A stretch of 29,728 nt of DNA from Candidatus Gastranaerophilales bacterium (GTDB taxonomy: Bacteria; Cyanobacteriota; Vampirovibrionia; Gastranaerophilales; Gastranaerophilaceae). A program made the position numbers and the translations under genes. The stretch is taken from assembly GCA_910587245.1 (NCBI GenBank), contig CAJULX010000023.1, positions 1 through 29,728 of the forward strand, given 5' to 3'. Below are positions 24,942 to 29,728 of this stretch, one piece after another (position 1 is the first letter of the stretch; each line of letters opens with the position of its first letter). The notes beneath the pieces were generated by a model. The model was not told where the DNA came from, ran no database searches, and saw only the letters and a program-made list of their open reading frames with translations.

Positions 24942-25845
24942 TAATTCAGGGTTTAAAAACCTAAAAGATGCTTTTTCAAAAACATCTTCAGCTTTGATTA
25001 AAAACATTCTTAATATTGCGGGCTCAAAAGATTCCATATTGGATGAATATGAACTTGAAGATATTGAAGATATGTTAATTAAAGCGGATATCGGGATAGA
25101 TTTAAGTGTCGAAATTGTTGATAAAATAAGAAAAAATAAGGTTAAATCATCCGAACTCAAAGATTTTTTGAAAACGGAATTTTTAAATATATTAAGCCCC
25201 GCATACAGTGGAAACGAAAAGCTTTTATATGATAATAACAAATTAAATATTTATTTTATTGCAGGGATAAACGGTGCAGGCAAAACAACTTTAATAGGCA
25301 AACTTTCTCACAAATTAAAAAATGAAGGCAAAAAAGTTTTAATTGCAGCGGGAGATACTTTTAGAGCTGCAGCTGAAGAACAGCTTGATATCTGGGCAAA
25401 AAGGGCGGAAGTTGATATTGTAAGGCGAGATAGGGCGGATAGTGCCGCTGTTGTGTATGAGGCCATTAAAAAAGCAAAAGATGAAAACTATAATGTGCTT
25501 ATAATTGATACCGCAGGGCGCCTTCAAAATAAATTCAATTTAATTGAAGAATTAAAAAAGGTTAAAAATGTAATAACAAAAAATGCTGCAGATTGTATTA
25601 TTGAAAGCATTATAGTTCTTGATGCGAATTTAGGGCAAAACGGGCTCAGCCAGGCAAAAGTGTTTAATGAAGCGGTTCAATTGACATCTGCTGCTCTTAC
25701 AAAGCTTGACGGTTCCGCTAAAGGCGGGATGATTTTATCAATTGCAAAAGAATATAACCTTCCGACAAAATTAATAGGTGTGGGTGAAGGAATAGAAGAT
25801 TTAAGAAACTTTAATGCCGAAGAATTTATAGAAGCAATATTCTAG
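24934..25845 (+). CDS. ftsY: Signal recognition particle receptor FtsY
   Basis: FtsY is the SRP receptor GTPase that delivers ribosome-nascent chains to the Sec translocon. The start is taken as the ATG at 24934 (303 aa), overlapping nusB by 8 bases. The TTG at 24925 would add three residues. The N domain covers about residues 1-100 with DEYELEDIEDMLIKADIGIDLS. The G domain has GINGAGKTT (about 111-119), DTFRAAAEEQLDIWAKR, DTAGRLQ, and TKLDGSAKGG with the GVGEGIEDLRNF end. The acidic A domain of E. coli FtsY is missing, as in many short bacterial FtsY. Ffh is excluded because no M domain follows. Confidence 0.95.
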   Translation: MFNNSGFKNLKDAFSKTSSALIKNILNIAGSKDSILDEYELEDIEDMLIKADIGIDLSVEIVDKIRKNKVKSSELKDFLKTEFLNILSPAYSGNEKLLYDNNKLNIYFIAGINGAGKTTLIGKLSHKLKNEGKKVLIAAGDTFRAAAEEQLDIWAKRAEVDIVRRDRADSAAVVYEAIKKAKDENYNVLIIDTAGRLQNKFNLIEELKKVKNVITKNAADCIIESIIVLDANLGQNGLSQAKVFNEAVQLTSAALTKLDGSAKGGMILSIAKEYNLPTKLIGVGEGIEDLRNFNAEEFIEAIF

Positions 25846-25876
25846 ATTTTATGCGATAAAAACTGCCTTTTTAAAA

Positions 25877-25893
25877 TAGGTTTTAAAAACCTA
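25877..25893. terminator. Possible weak bidirectional terminator between ftsY and recN
   Basis: TAGGTTT/AAACCTA arms (7-8 bp) form a small hairpin flanked by A- and T-rich sequence, in the 45-bp convergent gap after ftsY and overlapping the recN stop codon. The GC content is low and the T-run short, so termination may be inefficient. Confidence 0.35.
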
Positions 25894-27492
25894 AGACCCG
25901 AGAAGTTCTTTTGCAAAAGTAAGAGAATTATCGCTTACATCCCCGAGAGCCATCTGCGCCAGAACATTTGGTTTTTCATTTTCTTCAAGTTTTCTGACGC
26001 TCACCTTTGTTTCCTCATCCTGCTCTTTTGATACAAAATAAAAATCGTTTGCTTTTGAAGCTATAATGGGCTGATGGGTGATGGCAAACACCTGTGCCGT
26101 TTTTGCAAGTTTGCTGATTGCATTTGCAACACACACTGAGGTTTTACCTGAAATTCCCGTATCAATTTCATCAAAGATGATAACGGAAATATTATCTGAA
26201 TGAGAAAATACGGATTTTATCGCAAGCATCACCCTTGAAATTTCCCCGCCTGATACAGTTTTGCTTAATGGCGCAAGCTCTTTTGAAACATTTGTTGATA
26301 TGAAAAATTCAACCCTGTTTTTGCCTTTAGCGCCAAAAGCCTCAATATCTTCAACGCGTACGTCAAATTTTGCATATTCTAAATTTAAGCCCTTCAATTC
26401 TTCTTCTATTAAAGTTGATAATTTTTCGGCATACATTTTTCTTTTTTCGCTGAGCACATCGGCCAAAGCGGAAACGGAATTATAAAGTTTTTCTTTTTGA
26501 ATTTTTAAATCTTCATAAGATGTAAAGCCCTGTTCCAGTTCTTCAAGCTCATTTTTCAGTTTCTCATAAGTTTCAAAAATATCACCGTATTTTCTTTTTA
26601 ATTTTTGAATTAATTCAAGTCTTTCATTGATTTCATCAAGCTTTTGCGGGTTTGCTTCAAGAGATTCCGAATAATTTCTTAAAGTATTTGAAACATCTTT
26701 TAAATTTTCAAGTGCATCAATAAATGTATCTTTTGTTTCATTTAAAGAATTGTCAAATTCGGATGCTTTTTCGATATTGTATTTAATTTTGCTTAAAACA
26801 TCGATTATTGAAGAATCATCATTATTTAAATTATAATAAGCGCCGTAAGTTAATTCCTTTAAATTTTCAAGGTTTGATAAAATATCAAGCTCTGAATTTA
26901 ATTCTTCTTCCTCATTCTCTTTTATGTCCGCCTGCTCGATTTCTTCTGTTTGAAATTTTAAAAATTCAATTTTTTCTCTTGCTTCTTTTTCGCCCGTTTC
27001 AATGATATCAAGCTTTTTGTTTACCTCTTTATATTCCTGATAATCTTTTTTATAATTTTCGAGCGTGGTTTTAAAATCCGCATCCGCATTTTCAATATAA
27101 GAATCCAATAACTCTATATGATATTTTGATTGCAGATAGGTATAAGTCTGGTGCTGAGAGTGGATATCAACAAGCTTTTCTCTCATCTGATTAATAATGT
27201 CAAGTGTTACCATAGCCCCGTTCAGGCGTGGTTTTGTGCCTGTTTTTGAAATTTCTCTCGATATAACAATTTCTTCGCCGTTTTCTAAAAATGTTAATTC
27301 GATAAGCGCATTTTTCTCGGAATTTTTCAAAACATCCCTGCTTGTTTTGGCGCCGAGTGCTATATCTATCCCTTTAAAAATAATACTTTTACCGGCTCCT
27401 GTTTCTCCTAAAAAAACATTGAAGCCGTCATTAAATTCAAGTCTTAATTCATCAATTAATATGAAATTTTTAATAAAAACTTCTTTTAGCAT
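25891..27492 (-). CDS. recN: DNA repair protein RecN
   Basis: RecN is an SMC-like ATPase acting early in double-strand break repair. The 533-aa protein has the Walker A GETGAGKS (residues 29-36) in a head half. Two long coiled-coil arms flank about residues 150-370 (EEEELNSELDILSNLENLKEL and similar). The C-terminal head half has the ABC signature VSGGEISRVMLAIKSVF and Walker B VIIFDEIDTGISGKTS. Length is close to the usual 550 aa. Its ATG at 27492 overlaps the end of nadK by 7 bases, so it is translated from the yajQ-nadK-recN transcript. The nadK-recN link is common in bacteria. No LexA box is visible in front. Confidence 0.96.
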   Translation of the reverse strand: MLKEVFIKNFILIDELRLEFNDGFNVFLGETGAGKSIIFKGIDIALGAKTSRDVLKNSEKNALIELTFLENGEEIVISREISKTGTKPRLNGAMVTLDIINQMREKLVDIHSQHQTYTYLQSKYHIELLDSYIENADADFKTTLENYKKDYQEYKEVNKKLDIIETGEKEAREKIEFLKFQTEEIEQADIKENEEEELNSELDILSNLENLKELTYGAYYNLNNDDSSIIDVLSKIKYNIEKASEFDNSLNETKDTFIDALENLKDVSNTLRNYSESLEANPQKLDEINERLELIQKLKRKYGDIFETYEKLKNELEELEQGFTSYEDLKIQKEKLYNSVSALADVLSEKRKMYAEKLSTLIEEELKGLNLEYAKFDVRVEDIEAFGAKGKNRVEFFISTNVSKELAPLSKTVSGGEISRVMLAIKSVFSHSDNISVIIFDEIDTGISGKTSVCVANAISKLAKTAQVFAITHQPIIASKANDFYFVSKEQDEETKVSVRKLEENEKPNVLAQMALGDVSDNSLTFAKELLGS

Positions 27493-28322
27493 TTATTTGG
27501 AGCTACCCCCCAGTGAAGCTTTTGTCTTAAAATTCTGTAAAAATCCTGCTTATCTTTATTTAAAAGAAGAAGTTTTGCGCGGTTTTCATATCTTTCTACG
27601 GTAACCTCTTTTTTAAACATTCTGGTGTCCTGACCGTCTGAAGTTATTTGATATTCGGTATTTTCACAAATTTTTACCGTTAATTTTTCATCCGCATTTA
27701 CGATAACAGGGCGTGCATTCAGCGTATGCGGGCAAATCGGCACGATTAAAAAACATTCAATATCAGGCGAAACAACAGGGCCGCCTGCTGAAAGCGCATA
27801 GGCTGTAGAGCCTGTCGGTGTTGAAATTATAACACCGTCTGCCATATAACTGCATACAGGTTCTTCATTAATAAAAAGATTTAAAACAGAAGTTCTTGTA
27901 GAAAACTCTTTTTTAATTACCATATCATTCAGTGCAATGTTTTGAGCGCCAGATTTCAGCATTAATCTTTCTTCAATTCTGAAATCTTTATCTTTAATTT
28001 TTTGAATAACATAATTAAGCTCGGATGGCAGAGCCTGTGACAGATACCCCAAACGCCCCATATTAAAGCCAAAAACTGGAACATTTAAGGTGCTGTAATG
28101 TCTTGCACATTTTAAAAGCGTGCCATCCCCGCCTATAGGGATTGCAAAGGTGAGATTATCAGGCATATTTTCCGTATCAAAAACGGAAGGTTTGTTTGAA
28201 GTCAGCTTATTTTCAAAAAAAGCATCCGAAACAAGGCGGGCAAAATCTTTGCTCCCTTCAATTTCAGAATTATAAATAATTCCGGTATTGCTTAAATTCA
28301 AGCTTTTATTTGAATTTTCCAT
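27486..28322 (-). CDS. nadK: NAD kinase
   Basis: NadK phosphorylates NAD to NADP with ATP or polyphosphate in the cytosol. The 278-aa protein has the catalytic GGDGT motif (residues 64-68 in FAIPIGGDGTLLKCAR), the NMGRLGYLS stretch after it, MADGVIISTPTGSTAYALSAGGP and the C-terminal SDGQ motif. It begins 7 bases after the yajQ stop codon and overlaps recN by 7 bases, so the three genes form one unit. The N-terminal 20 residues are Asn/Ser-rich and variable. The start is the ATG at 28322. Confidence 0.95.
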   Translation of the reverse strand: MENSNKSLNLSNTGIIYNSEIEGSKDFARLVSDAFFENKLTSNKPSVFDTENMPDNLTFAIPIGGDGTLLKCARHYSTLNVPVFGFNMGRLGYLSQALPSELNYVIQKIKDKDFRIEERLMLKSGAQNIALNDMVIKKEFSTRTSVLNLFINEEPVCSYMADGVIISTPTGSTAYALSAGGPVVSPDIECFLIVPICPHTLNARPVIVNADEKLTVKICENTEYQITSDGQDTRMFKKEVTVERYENRAKLLLLNKDKQDFYRILRQKLHWGVAPNKC

Positions 28323-28329
28323 AAGTTAA

Positions 28330-28830
28330 TTATCTGTAATTTGTAAATTGCAAAGGCACATTCAGGTTGTCTTCTTTTTCCTTTAAAAGTTTAATTACAT
28401 CCTGCAGGTCATCCCTGCTTTTGCCTGAAACTCTAACCTGTTCTCCCTGAATTGAAGCCTGTACTTTTAATTTTGAATCTTTAACGGCAGCAACGATTTT
28501 CTTTGCAAGTTCCTGAGTTAACCCTTTTTTTAATTCAAAAACCTGTCTTACATTACCGCCAAGAGCGTTTTCAGGAGCCTTCGGGTCAAGAATTTTAATG
28601 CTTAAATTTCTTTTAATCATCTTGCCTTGAAGAATATCAACAATATTTTTTAACTTCATATCGTCATTTGTTGTGATTGTAATTGATTTATCGCTATCCA
28701 GCTCAACCGTTGAATTAGAATCTTTTAAATCAAAGCGTGAAGCTATATCTTTTTTAGTCTGTTCAACAGCGTTTACAAGCTCCTGCCTGTCAAATTCGGA
28801 TACCACATCAAAACTGCAATCTTTTGCCAT
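28330..28830 (-). CDS. yajQ: YajQ family nucleotide-binding protein
   Basis: YajQ (UPF0234) proteins bind nucleotides, and in Xanthomonas a member binds cyclic-di-GMP. The 166-aa protein begins with the family signature CSFDVVSEFDRQELVNAVEQ, then FDLKDSNSTVELD, and ends with GKSRDDLQDVIKLLKEKE and PLQFTNYR, which is strongly conserved. AAGGGAG lies 6 nt before the ATG. A TAAAAT box about 25 nt upstream may give it its own -10 after the rpsU terminator. It heads the unit with nadK and recN. Its cellular role here is unknown. Confidence 0.94.
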   Translation of the reverse strand: MAKDCSFDVVSEFDRQELVNAVEQTKKDIASRFDLKDSNSTVELDSDKSITITTNDDMKLKNIVDILQGKMIKRNLSIKILDPKAPENALGGNVRQVFELKKGLTQELAKKIVAAVKDSKLKVQASIQGEQVRVSGKSRDDLQDVIKLLKEKEDNLNVPLQFTNYR

Positions 28831-28867
28831 TTCTTACTCCCTTGCCCCTTAATTTTACACCTTTATT

Positions 28868-28893
28868 TTAAAAAAGGGGATATTTAAATCCCC
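28868..28893 (-). terminator. Intrinsic terminator of rpsU
   Basis: On the minus strand GGGGAT and ATCCCC pair around a 6-nt loop (28876-28893) and are followed by TTTTTT. It lies 17 bases after the rpsU stop and separates that gene from yajQ. Confidence 0.85.
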
Positions 28894-28909
28894 AGTTTTA
28901 TAATTTTAT

Positions 28910-29083
28910 CTAAACGCGTCTTTTTCTTGCTGCTTCAGATTTTCTTTTTCTTTTTACGGACGGTTTTTCATATCTTTCTCTGCGCTTGATTTCAGATAAA
29001 ATACCGGCTTTCTGGATTTTTTTCTTAAATCTTTTAAGAGCGCTTTCAATATTTTCGTTTTCACGTACTCTTACTTCAGGCAT
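28910..29083 (-). CDS. rpsU: Small ribosomal subunit protein bS21
   Basis: bS21 is a small basic protein of the 30S subunit that helps mRNA binding at the anti-Shine-Dalgarno region. The 57-residue product begins MPEVRVRENENIESALKRF and continues with KIQKAGILSEIKRRERYEKP, the classic bS21 pattern, and ends in a Lys/Arg-rich tail (KRKRKSEAARKRRV). The ATG at 29083 has the strongest ribosome binding site in the window (AAGGAGGTG, 7 nt upstream). It has its own promoter and terminator and so is a single-gene unit. A dyad on its -10 suggests control. Confidence 0.96.
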   Translation of the reverse strand: MPEVRVRENENIESALKRFKKKIQKAGILSEIKRRERYEKPSVKRKRKSEAARKRRV

Positions 29084-29131
29084 TGATTTTCACCTCCTTA
29101 AGGTGCCAATTTAATGGTTTAATACTATTTA

Positions 29132-29166
29132 CCTGCTAATATAGCAGGAACGCATTATAAAGTCAA
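29132..29166 (-). promoter_or_regulatory. rpsU promoter with dyad over the -10
   Basis: -35 TTGACT (29161-29166), a 17-nt spacer and -10 TATATT (29138-29143) give a predicted start near 29131 and a leader of about 48 nt. CCTGCTA/TAGCAGG, a perfect 7-bp dyad with a 3-nt centre (29132-29148), covers the -10 and start region. A protein bound there would block transcription. Confidence 0.7.
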
Positions 29167-29203
29167 CCAATGGGGCTTTTAATCCTTATATTTTCTTGTG
29201 TTG

Positions 29204-29455
29204 TCAATATAATTCATTGTATTTAAAATCAAAATTTTCTAAAAGTTTTGATGGCGGAATATCTAATGCATTCGCTATTTTTATTAAAGTCGTAAATTTT
29301 AAATCAACAAGCCCGTTTTCAACACGGCTTAAAGTTGCGGAAGTTATCAGGCAGTCATTAAAAGCAAAGCTGTTTAAAGATTTATTTTTTTCAATGCGCA
29401 GTTTTTTAATTCTTTTGCCTATTAATTTTAACAGTTTTTTATCCTGCTGTTGCAT
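29204..29455 (-). CDS. XRE-family helix-turn-helix regulator
   Basis: From the ATG at 29455 this is an 83-aa single-domain DNA-binding protein. The HTH_3/Cro-C1 fold covers about residues 8-68: LIGKRIKKLRIEKNKSLNSFA, then the recognition helix region ITSATLSRVENGLVDLKFTTLIKIANAL. An in-frame ATG at 29500 would add 15 residues. The ATG at 29455 is preferred because a -10 box (TAGAAT) ends exactly 7 nt before it, and the extra residues are not part of the fold. It diverges from the prepilin gene at 29569, with repeated CATGT motifs between them, so it may control itself and that gene. It has no effector domain. Confidence 0.88.
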   Translation of the reverse strand: MQQQDKKLLKLIGKRIKKLRIEKNKSLNSFAFNDCLITSATLSRVENGLVDLKFTTLIKIANALDIPPSKLLENFDFKYNELY

Positions 29456-29456
29456 A

Positions 29457-29534
29457 CATGTAATTCTAGTGCTATTATGATAATATTCCATTACACACAT
29501 GTAACACCATGTGGCTAATATTCAAATACCATGT
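29457..29534. repeat. Four CATGT direct repeats in the XRE/prepilin intergenic region
   Basis: CATGT in the same orientation starts at 29457, 29498, 29508 and 29530, most copies preceded by AC or ACC. Spacings of 41, 10 and 22 are close to whole helical turns. The first lies between the XRE -10 and its start codon, and the last abuts the likely prepilin -10 (TATATT, 29534-29539). They look like operator sites. Confidence 0.4.
29463..29485 (-). promoter_or_regulatory. XRE gene -10 with adjoining dyad
   Basis: -10 TAGAAT (29463-29468) ends 7 nt before the ATG at 29455. The spacer is filled by TATTATGATAATA (29473-29485), a perfect 6-1-6 palindrome and possible operator. The arm order is opposite to a Fur box. 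No good -35 is seen. Confidence 0.45.
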
Positions 29535-29568
29535 ATATTTTCGGCAAATTTAAGGAGAATATTAAAAT

Positions 29569-29728
29569 ATGCTAAACGGTTTTAAAATTTGCAAACCAGA
29601 TTTGTGTTTTCAAAGCAAAATATTTAAAAGGTGCGCCTTTTCATTAGTAGAAATGCTTATGGCACTTCTTGTTGCTTCATTGTTACTTGCCGCTCTTGCT
29701 CCCGTTATGACAAGAAGAATGGCAGATC
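29569..29728 (+). CDS. Type IV pilin-like / pseudopilin protein (truncated at window end)
   Basis: The first 53 codons of a prepilin-type protein are present. After a 23-residue basic leader comes FSLVEMLMALLVAS, the class III signal (F at +1, E at +5), continuing as a hydrophobic helix to about residue 46 and then positive charges (TRRM). The residue before the predicted cleavage site is Ala rather than the usual Gly. Prepilin peptidase would cut and N-methylate it, and the product would join a type IV pilus, type II secretion or competence pseudopilus. AAGGAG lies 11 nt before the ATG. The reading frame runs off the window. Confidence 0.82.
   Translation, partial: MLNGFKICKPDLCFQSKIFKRCAFSLVEMLMALLVASLLLAALAPVMTRRMAD

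Noticed and set aside
29473..29485. Fur box upstream of the XRE gene
   Set aside because: The palindrome is ATTAT-n-ATAAT, the reverse arrangement of the Fur core ATAAT-n-ATTAT.
1..29728. tRNA genes, CRISPR arrays, insertion sequences, riboswitches
   Set aside because: No cloverleaf-like GTTCGAA segment, regularly spaced repeat, transposase or known riboswitch core was seen by eye. A covariance-model scan (tRNAscan-SE, Infernal) would be decisive.

Overview
The window is a low-GC, gene-dense bacterial segment. Several features suggest a non-photosynthetic relative of cyanobacteria, most likely the Melainabacteria/Vampirovibrionia (Gastranaerophilales type). RecG (821 aa) and NusB (216 aa) both have the enlarged size typical of cyanobacterial homologues. 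A 534-aa protein has a DUF1822-like head. Several unrecognised proteins start with a short IS...NFxG-like sequence. This placement is an inference; no 16S rRNA or other marker is present.

Layout. Positions 1-86 hold the 3' end of a + strand gene. 100-960 is a minus-strand pair of small secreted proteins. 1045-4233 (minus) is a metal-transport block: feoA, feoB and a 10-TM putative manganese transporter. 4294-6525 (minus) holds a TPR/matrixin-like secreted protease and a DAACS dicarboxylate/amino-acid symporter. 6587-7778 (minus) is nadD-yqeK. Diverging from it at 7829 is the ribosome quality-control factor RqcH, followed by a 481-aa glycine-zipper protein and a strong bidirectional terminator. 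ctpA (minus) converges on that terminator. 12393-18103 (+) holds a CHASE2 adenylate cyclase, recG and a putative HExxH metalloprotein. A micro-gene with its own promoter, ribosome binding site and terminator lies at 18205-18285. 18343-19947 (minus) is a membrane protein with a zinc-finger anti-sigma-like part and a TonB-like C-terminus. 20125-25845 (+) holds a hypothetical gene, then glyS, a GT4 glycosyltransferase, nusB and ftsY. 25891-28830 (minus) is recN, nadK and yajQ, preceded by rpsU, an XRE regulator and, diverging at the right edge, a truncated prepilin gene.

How the parts fit. Most of the window is core housekeeping: NAD synthesis, translation, SRP receptor, repair and ribosome rescue. 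The accessory interest lies in metal uptake, secreted or surface proteins, and unfamiliar lineage-specific proteins.

The most striking signal is promoter architecture. At six unrelated genes a good -10 box lies exactly 7 nt before the ATG (9 nt at feoA), which predicts leaderless or nearly leaderless mRNAs. Other genes, such as rpsU, have classical leaders with strong Shine-Dalgarno sequences. Two other points stand out: the 26-codon micro-gene whose peptide resembles the N-terminus of a neighbouring larger protein, and perfect dyads or repeated motifs at the rpsU promoter, the manganese-transporter promoter and the XRE/prepilin intergenic region. No tRNA, rRNA, CRISPR array, insertion sequence or phage gene was seen, and no stretch over 300 bases is without a gene.
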